DNA of 6,522 bases, taken from positions 1 through 6,522 of the forward strand of contig JAPKGY010000177.1 of NCBI GenBank assembly GCA_026647385.1, read 5' to 3'. Position 1 is the stretch's first letter, and the number at the start of each line of letters is the position of its first letter. Positions 1-5,943 of this stretch are shown here, piece by piece. Made by a program: the position numbers and the translations under genes. Origin of the DNA: Phycisphaerae bacterium. GTDB taxonomy: Bacteria; Planctomycetota; Phycisphaerae; UBA1845; PWPN01. The notes beneath the pieces are model-generated. The model did no database searches. It was not told the DNA's origin and saw only the letters and a list, made by a program, of their open reading frames with translations.

Positions 1-469
1 CAAGCCGGGGCCGCCTTGTTGCCCCCCCCTCCGCCCGATCCCCCCTCGGGGAGGGAGTGCCCCACATCCTGCCGAAAGTCGTGAGATCAGGCCAGGCCGG
101 ACACGACCGTCCCGGGCGGGATGCCCAATATTTGGCTCCAGGGAGCGAAATAGGCAATTTACCTCATGGCGAAGCCCCGGCGTTTCGCGGAGGATGAAGG
201 AAGCGGTGAACCCGCTTGAGCAACGGGCCGTCCTGGCAGCTACTCCACGACCCCCGACCGGCAGCCAGGATGGCCTTTTTTTGTCGGCTGCGTCGCGTCC
301 TGCCGCACGCGCACGGAACCCCCGGGCCGGATCCCTCCCATCCCCCCTGCACGGCTCATCCCGCTCGTCGATTTGTGACAATCCATTGACGCTGTAAGAG
401 GGTCCGGTGTCCCAGTGGAAAGCCCACGAGGATTCTTCACGAACCGGGATGCCGAGGAACCGCGATGGG
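1..469. other. Stretch without a convincing gene
   Basis: No frame on either strand has recognisable protein motifs. A plus-strand frame open from position 3 ends at TGA 195-197, shortly before the terminator at 226-282, so it could be the tail of a gene from off the left edge, but its composition gives no support. A C-rich low-complexity run lies at 21-46 and AT-richer patches at 126-170 and 370-400. No terminator for the minus-strand FtsB-like transcript was found. Confidence 0.6.
226..282 (+). terminator. Rho-independent terminator on the plus strand
   Basis: GGCCGTCCTGGC (226-237) pairs with GCCAGGATGGCC (264-275) over 12 bp with one G-U pair; two further G/C pairs follow inside an A-A mismatch. 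Seven T residues (276-282) come immediately after. This is the classic stem plus U-tract, though the loop of about 26 nt is long. On the minus strand the hairpin is not followed by T residues, so it acts on plus-strand transcripts, opposite to all genes here. A small 6-bp hairpin (AAGCGG 201-206, CCGCTT 212-217) precedes it. Confidence 0.72.
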
Positions 470-1060
470 TCAGGCCGTGGAGTCGGCGTCGCCGTCGGAC
501 GCGGATGCGGGGGCATAGAGCAGGAACGCCGCCAGGAGGAGTCCGCCAGCCATCGCCAGGAGGAGGGGGCGCTGCGGCGACCTGGCGAACAAATCCTCGT
601 AGGGCCAATCCGGCAGCCATCGGGCCAGGACCGCCACACAGCGCGAGGAATTCTCCTCGGGTATCACCTTGGCAGGTTGCGTCGTCGGCACGGCGAGGTC
701 GGGGCTCACGGAAGCCAGTTCGTCCGGGGACCACTGAATGACGCGTTCGCCGGGAGGCCGAACGTTCAACTCGCGGCGGATCACCCGCTCGTTCACCTGG
801 GGGTCGGTCATGAGGGCCTGGGCCCGAGCCTGATCGCGGGCGACCTGGGCTTCCAGGTCGGCTACGAGGGCCTCCAGGGCTCGCTCGTGGGCGCGCATCT
901 GCTCCTTCTCGACCCAGAGGGGAACGAGCACGCAGGGCGCGAAGATCAGCAAGGCCAGCCCGGTCAGAACCCAGAACATGATGGGATGTGCAGCCGACGC
1001 GGCGGGGGATACCGTCCCACCGTTGCCCGGTCCGCTCGCTTGGGCCTGCTCTTGGCTCAT
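470..1060 (-). CDS. FtsB/DivIC-like membrane coiled-coil protein with a second C-terminal helix
   Basis: From the ATG at 1060 the protein has 196 residues: a Gln/Gly/Ser/Ala-rich cytoplasmic start, a membrane helix (about 27-50), a heptad-like charged stretch (about 51-85), then a block resembling the conserved end of FtsB/DivIC (DPQVNERVIRRELNV followed by RPPGERVI), a Pro-rich periplasmic part, a second hydrophobic helix (about 164-183) and an acidic tail. FtsB/DivIC proteins join FtsL and FtsQ/DivIB in the divisome and are normally about 100 residues with one helix, so the extra 80 residues and second helix are odd. Position after eno supports the FtsB assignment. A TTG at 1081 would add seven residues (as in a 203-residue version), but it has no ribosome-binding site, whereas GCAGG precedes the ATG by about 9 nt. 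Alternatively this is an unrelated membrane coiled-coil protein. Confidence 0.68.
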   Translation of the reverse strand: MSQEQAQASGPGNGGTVSPAASAAHPIMFWVLTGLALLIFAPCVLVPLWVEKEQMRAHERALEALVADLEAQVARDQARAQALMTDPQVNERVIRRELNVRPPGERVIQWSPDELASVSPDLAVPTTQPAKVIPEENSSRCVAVLARWLPDWPYEDLFARSPQRPLLLAMAGGLLLAAFLLYAPASASDGDADSTA

Positions 1061-1095
1061 GTCAGAGGACCTGCGGGACAAAGCCGAAATCGCTC

Positions 1096-1129
1096 GCCGG
1101 GGGCGATTCCCGCAGGCGTCGCCCCCGGC
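1096..1129 (-). terminator. Strong hairpin between eno and the FtsB-like gene; possible attenuating terminator
   Basis: GCCGGGGGCGA (1129-1119 on the minus strand) and TCGCCCCCGGC (1106-1096) form a perfect 11-bp, almost all G/C stem around a 12-nt loop, starting 19 nt after the eno stop. Downstream is GAGCGATTTCGGCTTTG, with only broken T-runs, so it is not a textbook intrinsic terminator. It could partly terminate, setting less FtsB-like protein than enolase, or protect the eno 3' end from exonucleases. The hairpin itself is certain; its function is inferred. Confidence 0.55.
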
Positions 1130-1147
1130 TGGTCACACGAGATCGTG

Positions 1148-2455
1148 TCACTTATTCCAGAACTGGCCGCCGAAAACCGCCTCGTCCTGGAGATGCTCCT
1201 CGATCCGCAGGAGCTGGTTGTACTTGGCGATTCGATCGGTTCGGCTGGCGCTGCCGGTCTTGATCTGGCCGGCGTTCGTCGCCACGGAGATATCCGCGAT
1301 GGTCGTGTCCTCGGTCTCGCCGCTGCGATGGCTGATCACCGCGGTGTAGCCGTTCCGCATGGCCAGGTTGATGGCGTTGAACGTTTCGGTCAGCGTCCCG
1401 ATCTGGTTCACCTTAACCAGGATCGAATTGGCGACGTTCTCCTTCAGGCCGCGGGCAAGCCGCTGGACGTTGGTCACGAAGATGTCGTCGCCCACAAGCT
1501 GCATCCTGGCGCCCAGCTTGGCCGTCAGCTTGGCCCAACCCGCCCAGTCGTCCTCAGCCAGGCCGTCCTCGATGCTGCGGATCGGCCACTTCTGGGCCTT
1601 CTCGGCCCAGTACCCGATCATTTCGTCGGCACTGGCTATTCTATCGGGAGCGGACTTGAAAAAGCAGTAACCTTCCTTGCCCTTTTCGCGAGCCTCGCTG
1701 TACAACTCGCTGGCCGCCGGGTCCAGGGCGAAGAAAACCTGCTCCCCGAGCTTGTAGCCGGCCTTCTCGACGGCCAAGGCGATGACCTCGAAGGCCTCGT
1801 CGTTGCTCTTGAGGTTCGGCGCGAAGCCGCCCTCGTCGCCGACGGCCGTGTTGTAGCCCTTGCCCTTGAGGACCCCCTTGAGGGCGTGGAAGATCTCGGT
1901 ACCCCAGCGCAAAGCCTCGCGGAAGGAGGTCGCCCCCCACGGCTGAATCATGAACTCCTGGAAATCGACGTTGTTGTCGGCGTGCTTGCCGCCATTGAGG
2001 ATGTTCATCATCGGCACGGGCAGGACGTGGGCGCCGGTGCCGCCCAGGTAGCGGAACAGGGGCAACGCGCTGGATTCCGCCGCCGCCTTGGCGGCTGCCA
2101 TGGACACCGCGAGCATCGCGTTGGCACCCAGGGTGCCCTTGTTCGGCGTCCCGTCCAGCTCGATCATGGTCTTATCGAGGATTTCCTGGTCGCATGCGTC
2201 CAGGCCGATCACCGCGTCGGCGATCTTCGAGTTCACGTTCTCGACCGCCTTGAGGACGCCTTTACCCAGGTACCGGCTCTTGTCGCCGTCGCGAAGCTCG
2301 ACCGCCTCATGCTCGCCGGTGGACGCCCCGGAGGGCACCGCCGCCTGGCCGGCGCAATCGTTGGCCAGAACCACCGTTGCTTCAACCGTGGGGTTGCCGC
2401 GCGAATCCAGGATCTCCCGGGCACTCACATGGATGATTTCCGTCTCTGTGGACAT
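1148..2455 (-). CDS. eno: Enolase (phosphopyruvate hydratase)
   Basis: Enolase interconverts 2-phosphoglycerate and phosphoenolpyruvate in glycolysis and gluconeogenesis; it is a cytoplasmic magnesium enzyme. The 435 residues are the normal bacterial length. Landmarks: AREILDSRGNPT (12-23), lid loop SGAST (42-46), GGKHADNNVDFQEF (155-168; H158, E167), the acid-bearing VGDEGGFAPN (205-214; E208), metal ligands D245, E296 (SIEDGL) and D323 (GDD), catalytic base K348 (LVKVNQIGT), SHRSGETED (375-383) and K399 (IKTGSASR). Nothing essential is missing. The ATG is preceded by AAGGA with a 6-nt spacer. It has its own probable promoter at 2548-2575, and is followed by a strong hairpin and then an FtsB-like gene; eno-ftsB adjacency is common across bacteria. 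Confidence 0.99.
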   Translation of the reverse strand: MSTETEIIHVSAREILDSRGNPTVEATVVLANDCAGQAAVPSGASTGEHEAVELRDGDKSRYLGKGVLKAVENVNSKIADAVIGLDACDQEILDKTMIELDGTPNKGTLGANAMLAVSMAAAKAAAESSALPLFRYLGGTGAHVLPVPMMNILNGGKHADNNVDFQEFMIQPWGATSFREALRWGTEIFHALKGVLKGKGYNTAVGDEGGFAPNLKSNDEAFEVIALAVEKAGYKLGEQVFFALDPAASELYSEAREKGKEGYCFFKSAPDRIASADEMIGYWAEKAQKWPIRSIEDGLAEDDWAGWAKLTAKLGARMQLVGDDIFVTNVQRLARGLKENVANSILVKVNQIGTLTETFNAINLAMRNGYTAVISHRSGETEDTTIADISVATNAGQIKTGSASRTDRIAKYNQLLRIEEHLQDEAVFGGQFWNK

Positions 2456-2489
2456 CTTTTATCCTTGCCTGAGTCAAAGTAGCTGCGAG

Positions 2490-2508
2490 GGTTCGGAAAA
2501 GGCGAACC
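2490..2508 (-). promoter_or_regulatory. Hairpin in the eno mRNA leader
   Basis: The minus strand contains GGTTCG (2508-2503) and CGAACC (2495-2490), a perfect 6-bp inverted repeat around a 7-nt loop CCTTTTC. GAG and CTC on either side could add pairs with a bulge. It sits between the putative promoter and the eno ribosome-binding site (AAGGA, 6 nt before ATG). It may stabilise or modulate the message; there is no T-run, so it is not a terminator. Confidence 0.4.
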
Positions 2509-2547
2509 ATACCTCCCCACCGGGCCGCTCCCGGCAAAACCGAGCAT

Positions 2548-2575
2548 ACTCTACCGCTTGCGGGGGTGGCGTCAA
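2548..2575 (-). promoter_or_regulatory. Sigma70-type promoter for eno
   Basis: The minus strand reads TTGACG (2575-2570, 5/6 match to the -35 consensus), a 16-nt spacer, then TAGAGT (2553-2548, 4/6 match to the -10 consensus). A start near 2541 would give a leader of about 85 nt before the enolase ATG. It lies in the 181-nt gap after nqrM, the longest gap between genes on this strand, and would give eno expression independent of the nqr cluster. A second -10-like TATGCT (2548-2543) is too far from this -35 (21 nt). Confidence 0.5.
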
Positions 2576-2636
2576 GAATAAGCGTCAGGACGGCCGGGAA
2601 CGATGATCGAGCCCGCGGAGTCGCGCAGCGAACGGA

Positions 2637-2846
2637 TCAACGAGCCGAGCGCGGGGCGGACGAGGACGCCGGATCGTTGCCGGCGCAGGTGCAGTGGTCG
2701 CAGGTCAATGGTTGGCCGTCGGGACCGACGGGTTTCTTTCCGCCGCAGGAACCCGAAGGCCCCTGCCTCCCCAGGATCACGCCGAGGGCGATGCCCGCGA
2801 AGGCGAGGCTGAATACGACGATCGCCAGGACCATCACCCAGGCCAC
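2637..2846 (-). CDS. nqrM: NqrM-like Na+-NQR maturation protein (DUF539 family)
   Basis: NqrM is a small single-helix membrane protein needed to assemble Na+-NQR, thought to deliver iron to the cysteine-bound centre between NqrD and NqrE. This 69-residue protein has the expected plan: one N-terminal helix (about 3-25, ending GVILGR), then GSCGG with C34, then a cysteine cluster C49, C52, C54 (CDHCTC). The family has four conserved cysteines, of which the one in GSCGG (Cys33 in Vibrio) is reported as critical. The cysteine spacing in the tail differs from my memory of Vibrio (CxC then C). The Ser/Ala/Arg tail after residue 55 looks unconserved. I chose the GTG start because AGGTGG lies 9 nt upstream; the ATG at codon 5 (2834), overlapping the small ORF's stop, is the alternative. 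Location downstream of nqrF and apbE supports the call. Confidence 0.8.
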   Translation of the reverse strand: MAWVMVLAIVVFSLAFAGIALGVILGRQGPSGSCGGKKPVGPDGQPLTCDHCTCAGNDPASSSAPRSAR

Positions 2847-2968
2847 TGCTCGATACCACCTTTCCTGGCGCCGGCCAGCTCGATCCCGACAGGCGCGCTC
2901 AAACGGAAAAACACCGTCCGCCTCGTTCGAGTCGCCGCGGCTCCTTGTTTTCTCCGTTCGTCGGCCAT
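2834..2968 (-). CDS. Possible 44-residue small ORF overlapping nqrM
   Basis: An ATG at 2968 follows GAGG with an 8-nt spacer, 28 nt after the CBS-gene stop, and opens a 44-codon frame rich in Arg, Ala and Gly (start MADERRKQG, end GIEQWPG). Its TGA at 2836-2834 overlaps an in-frame ATG of the nqrM-like gene (sequence TGATG), and the frame also covers the GTG start proposed for that gene. I recognise no domain, membrane helix or homologue. It fills the only gap between the CBS gene and nqrM, so it may be a small basic protein, a leader peptide that couples translation into nqrM, or chance. The ribosome-binding site and stop-start overlap favour translation; the composition does not distinguish it from GC-rich noise. 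Confidence 0.33.
   Translation of the reverse strand: MADERRKQGAAATRTRRTVFFRLSAPVGIELAGARKGGIEQWPG
2856..2861 (-). promoter_or_regulatory. Ribosome-binding site deciding the GTG start of nqrM
   Basis: AGGTGG on the minus strand ends 9 nt before the GTG at 2846-2844. No comparable site precedes the in-frame ATG at 2834, so GTG is favoured unless translation is coupled through the overlapping small ORF. Confidence 0.6.
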
Positions 2969-2996
2969 GGTTCGATCCTCGATTTCTCCGGACTCA

Positions 2997-3440
2997 TCAG
3001 ATCTCCCCGCGCAGGTGGAGGTAATCTTGAAGCATGTGGTTCTCGACGCGAATCGCCTGGAGCTGGCTCTTGATCATGTCGCCGATCGAGACGACGCCGA
3101 TGAGCCGCTGGTTCTCGACGATCGGCAGATGGCGAATCCGGTTCTGGGTCATGACCTGCATGACGTACTGGACGTCGTCGTCGGGCAGACCGCAGATCAG
3201 GTCCTTGGTCATCACCTCGCTGACGAGCCGATCGGCGAAGCCCTTCGGATCGCGATTGACCGTCCGCAGGACGTCGCGTTCGGTGATGATCCCGACCGGC
3301 TCGCCGCCCTCGCCGACGACGAGCAGGGATGCGATGCCGTTGCGGCAGAGTTCGGCCACGGCTTCACGCACCGTCGCGGTCGGCTGGACGGTGCAGATAA
3401 TCGCGTTCGCCTTGCCGTTCAGTACTTCCCGGATCTTCAT
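2997..3440 (-). CDS. Stand-alone tandem CBS-domain protein
   Basis: The protein is 147 residues long and consists almost entirely of two CBS motifs, about 1-65 and 73-130, each closing with the typical strand-helix signature: GIITERDVLR (50-59) and GVVSIGDMIK (115-124). A short charged tail (131-147) follows. Tandem CBS pairs form Bateman modules that bind adenine nucleotides, SAM or NAD(H) and usually regulate a partner; no catalytic domain or membrane helix is present. The ATG has a good ribosome-binding site (GAGAGGG, 9-nt spacer). It lies 116 nt after apbE and ahead of the nqrM-like gene on the same strand, so it sits inside the nqr maturation region. A role in sensing energy state for Na+-NQR is only an inference from position; ligand and partner cannot be read from the sequence. 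Confidence 0.93.
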   Translation of the reverse strand: MKIREVLNGKANAIICTVQPTATVREAVAELCRNGIASLLVVGEGGEPVGIITERDVLRTVNRDPKGFADRLVSEVMTKDLICGLPDDDVQYVMQVMTQNRIRHLPIVENQRLIGVVSIGDMIKSQLQAIRVENHMLQDYLHLRGEI

Positions 3441-3556
3441 GTCGAGCTACCCTCTCGCAAAACGCGGCTCCGTCGAGCCCATACCCCAAAGAGCAAACGG
3501 TCGGCTCCATCCGAGGCGCCGCGCGGGTCATTGGGGTCTCCTTTCGTCGGTCTCCT

Positions 3557-4663
3557 TCAGCGTGCGTCCGCCGGGTGACCGGCGGACCTCACCACGCGCC
3601 CGGCGGCGACCAGTGCGTCGAAAGCGGGCGTCGTTCGCTCCACCAATTCATCGCCCGGCCGGCGAACGAGCAACAGCACGGCGAGCCCGTGGTTAACCGC
3701 AAAATTGTAGCTTTCATCCGGGCCCAGAACCATCAGGGCCGTCGCCAGCGCATCGGCCGTCTCGCAGTCATCGTGGATCACGGTGGCTGACGCCAGGTCG
3801 TTTCGAACCGTACGGCCGGTCCGGGGATCGATTTCGTGGGAGATGCGGGCACCGTTGCTCATGTAGTAGTTGCGATAGTCGCCGGACGTCGCGACCGCTT
3901 TGTCGGTCAGGCCCAGGACTCGGTGTACCGCCCGCCCCTCGTCGGCGGGCTTTTCGATGGCGATCCGCCAAGGTCTGCTCTCGTGGTTGAGCCCGCCGAC
4001 CCGGACCTCGCCGCCGACCTCGACCATGTAATCAAGGATTCCCTTTGACTCGATCAGTTTGGCCACCCGGTCGACGGCGAACCCTTTGGCGATGGCGGAC
4101 AGATCGCAATAAACGTCCGGGCGTTGCTTGCGGGCGGTGCGGGTGGCTGGGTCGATCGCCACCAGATGGTACCCCACGCGCTGTTTCATCTCAGCCAGCG
4201 TCGCATCCGACGGCGGCTCGACGGGCCGACTTTCCGGGCCAAAGCCGTATGCATTAACGATGGGCCCCACGGTGATGTCAAACGCCCCCCCGGTCAGATC
4301 GCTGATCTGCATCGACCGCTGGAGGACGTGGAACAGCTCGTCGGAGAGCTGGAACGGCGTACCCTCGGCATGCCGGTTGAACCGGGACAACTCGGACTCG
4401 GGCTTATAGGTCGACATGCGATGGTCGACCTCGGCCAGGCAGGCGTCGACGGCGGCCTTGAGCTTTTCCTCGTCGCGAGGTCCGAATCGGAAGCCCCTGG
4501 TCACGACCTTGACCGTCCAGGTCGTGCCCATGGTCTCACCGGTGAGCTCCCCCAGGCGGACTTTCGGCTGCAACAGGGAAACGGCGATCCCCGCGAGCAG
4601 GGCCAGAACGACCATGCGGGGCAGCAGGTGCGGGAGCCGCGATGGAGAGGTTTGCTCGCTCAT
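3557..4663 (-). CDS. apbE: FAD:protein FMN transferase (ApbE), membrane-anchored
   Basis: ApbE splits FAD and attaches FMN through a phosphoester bond to Thr/Ser of target proteins on the outer face of the membrane. In bacteria with Na+-NQR its targets include NqrB and NqrC, which fits its position 27 nt after nqrF. The 368 residues show a short cytoplasmic tail, a signal-anchor helix (about 16-33), then family blocks: TMGTTW (44-49), STYKPESELSRFN (84-96), GAFDITVGP (126-134), DLSAIAKGFAVD (187-198), VEVGGEV (214-220), SGDYRNY (260-266), HEIDPRTGR (276-284) and the magnesium/active-site segment ADALATALMVLG (303-314; D304, T308). Many ApbE proteins are lipoproteins, but no lipobox cysteine follows the N-terminal helix here, so I infer a membrane anchor. 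The chosen ATG lacks a clear Shine-Dalgarno sequence; the next Met (residue 17) has none either, so translation may be coupled to nqrF. Confidence 0.95.
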   Translation of the reverse strand: MSEQTSPSRLPHLLPRMVVLALLAGIAVSLLQPKVRLGELTGETMGTTWTVKVVTRGFRFGPRDEEKLKAAVDACLAEVDHRMSTYKPESELSRFNRHAEGTPFQLSDELFHVLQRSMQISDLTGGAFDITVGPIVNAYGFGPESRPVEPPSDATLAEMKQRVGYHLVAIDPATRTARKQRPDVYCDLSAIAKGFAVDRVAKLIESKGILDYMVEVGGEVRVGGLNHESRPWRIAIEKPADEGRAVHRVLGLTDKAVATSGDYRNYYMSNGARISHEIDPRTGRTVRNDLASATVIHDDCETADALATALMVLGPDESYNFAVNHGLAVLLLVRRPGDELVERTTPAFDALVAAGRVVRSAGHPADAR

Positions 4664-4690
4664 GGTGTCGGCCCGGGTGTTTGGGATCGG

Positions 4691-5932
4691 TCAACCGCCA
4701 AAGTCATCCAGCCTGATGTTCTCACGCTCGACGCCCTGGTTCAGAATCATATCGATGCAGGCGCTGTTCATCATCGGAGGCCCGCACAGATAGTACTCGA
4801 TGTCCTCGGGCGCCGGGTGACTCTTCAGATAGTTCTGGTAGACGACCTGATGGATGAACCCGGTCGGTCCTTTCCAGTTGTCCTCGGGCATGGGCTCGCT
4901 GAGGGCGACGTGCCAGGTGAAGTTCGGGTTCTCCCGGGCGATCATGTCGAAGTCGTCCTTGTAGAACAGCTCCCGCAGGCTGCGAGCGCCGTACCAGAAG
5001 CTGACCTTGCGGTTCGTCCTGATCCGGCGGAACTGATCGAAGATGTGCGAACGCATGGGAGCCATTCCGGCGCCGCCGCCGATGAACAGCATTTCCGCGT
5101 CGGTCTCCTGGGCGAAGAATTCGCCGAACGGGCCGGAGATCGATACCTCGTCGCCCGGTTTGAGGCTGAAAATATACGAGGACATCAGGCCGGGCGGGGT
5201 CCCCGGAGGCGCTTTGGGCGGCGGAGTCGCGATCCGCACGTTCAGCATGACGATGTCGTCCTCGAGCGGATAGTTCGCCATCGAATACGCCCGCTCGATC
5301 GGCTCGGCGAGGGTGGCGGAAAGCTTCCACAGGTCGAACCGGTCCCAGTCCGCCTTGAACCGCGGATCGACGTCGAAGTCCTTGAAGTGGACGGTGCAGG
5401 GCGGGGCCTTGATCTGGATGTATCCGCCGGCCCGGAACTTGAGCTTCTCGCCCGGCGGCAGCTCGAGCACCAGCTCCTTGATGAACGTGGCCACGCTTCG
5501 ATTCGAGCGTACCTTGCAGGTCCATTGCCTGACCGCGAAGATCTCGGGCGGCAGCGAAATGCGCATGTCCCCCTTGACCTTGACCTGGCAGGACAAGCGA
5601 ACGCCTTCGCGGGCCTGGCCGCGGGTGATGTGCGAGAGTTCGGTCGGCAGAATGCTCCCCCCGCCACCGAGGACCTTGACCTTGCAGACGCCGCAGCTGC
5701 CCTTGCCCCCGCAGGCCGACGGGATGAAGATCTTGCGTTCCGCCAACGTACCGAGAAGCGTGCCTCCGGCGTTGACCCGCATGTCCTTGTCCGGGTCGTC
5801 GTTGACGTGGATCGTCACCTCGCCGCTGCTGACCAGCTTGGCCCTGCAGACCAGCAGCACACCGACCAGCGAGACGATAACGCCGGTGAACATCAGGACG
5901 CCCAGCAGAACGATGAGTACGCCGCTCGCCAT
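4691..5932 (-). CDS. nqrF: Na+-translocating NADH:quinone oxidoreductase subunit F
   Basis: NqrF is the electron-input subunit of Na+-NQR: it oxidises NADH on the cytoplasmic side through FAD and passes electrons to a [2Fe-2S] cluster. At 413 residues it is full length. In order: an N-terminal membrane anchor (about residues 5-29), a ferredoxin domain with cluster ligands C74, C80, C83 and C115 (CGGKGSCGVC, then LSC), an FAD-binding barrel with RAYSMANY (214-221), and an NADH domain with IGGGAGMAPMRSH (284-296) and CGPPMM (383-388). It ends in the typical LDDFGG. The start is an ATG preceded by GAGG with a 7-nt spacer, 11 nt after nqrE, indicating tight operon coupling. No key residue is missing. 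apbE follows after 27 nt. Confidence 0.98.
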   Translation of the reverse strand: MASGVLIVLLGVLMFTGVIVSLVGVLLVCRAKLVSSGEVTIHVNDDPDKDMRVNAGGTLLGTLAERKIFIPSACGGKGSCGVCKVKVLGGGGSILPTELSHITRGQAREGVRLSCQVKVKGDMRISLPPEIFAVRQWTCKVRSNRSVATFIKELVLELPPGEKLKFRAGGYIQIKAPPCTVHFKDFDVDPRFKADWDRFDLWKLSATLAEPIERAYSMANYPLEDDIVMLNVRIATPPPKAPPGTPPGLMSSYIFSLKPGDEVSISGPFGEFFAQETDAEMLFIGGGAGMAPMRSHIFDQFRRIRTNRKVSFWYGARSLRELFYKDDFDMIARENPNFTWHVALSEPMPEDNWKGPTGFIHQVVYQNYLKSHPAPEDIEYYLCGPPMMNSACIDMILNQGVERENIRLDDFGG

Positions 5933-5943
5933 TCCTCGACCTC

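Noticed and set aside
3..197. Plus-strand frame 3 open from the left edge, possibly a gene tail
   Set aside because: It would end just before the terminator, which is suggestive, but the 64 visible codons lose GC-rich third positions in the second half and match nothing I know. Left undecided and not called.
160..290. Possible riboswitch (FMN, cobalamin or SAM type) before the plus-strand terminator
   Set aside because: I compared the conserved core motifs from memory and none fit; no plus-strand gene follows the terminator to be controlled.
2..397. Plus-strand frame open from the left edge to a TAA at 395-397, including an ATG at 194
   Set aside because: It runs straight through the terminator hairpin and T-run, and its Pro/Arg/Ser-rich translation has no recognisable feature. 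The ATG has a GGAGG directly abutting it, which is too close for initiation.
1061..1081. TTG start giving the FtsB-like protein seven more residues
   Set aside because: No ribosome-binding site precedes it, while the ATG at 1060 has one; the added residues carry no feature.
407..2482. Very long plus-strand open frame (691 codons) opposite the FtsB-like gene and eno
   Set aside because: It mirrors two genes with clear family motifs; its translation has no recognisable domain and is rich in Gly, Arg, Val and Leu, as expected from the antisense of GC-rich coding DNA.
2572..2859. Minus-strand 95-codon frame overlapping nqrM in another frame
   Set aside because: Arg/Pro/Gly-rich with no domain; the overlapping frame encodes the membrane helix and four-cysteine pattern of NqrM.
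3466..3479. GGCTC/GAGCC hairpin as terminator after apbE
   Set aside because: Only 5 bp, located 78 nt past the apbE stop and close to the CBS ribosome-binding site, with just four T residues after a gap.
2694..3578. Plus-strand open frame (294 codons) opposite the nqrM-like and CBS genes
   Set aside because: No motif or plausible ribosome-binding site; the minus-strand CBS domains explain the conserved coding pattern.
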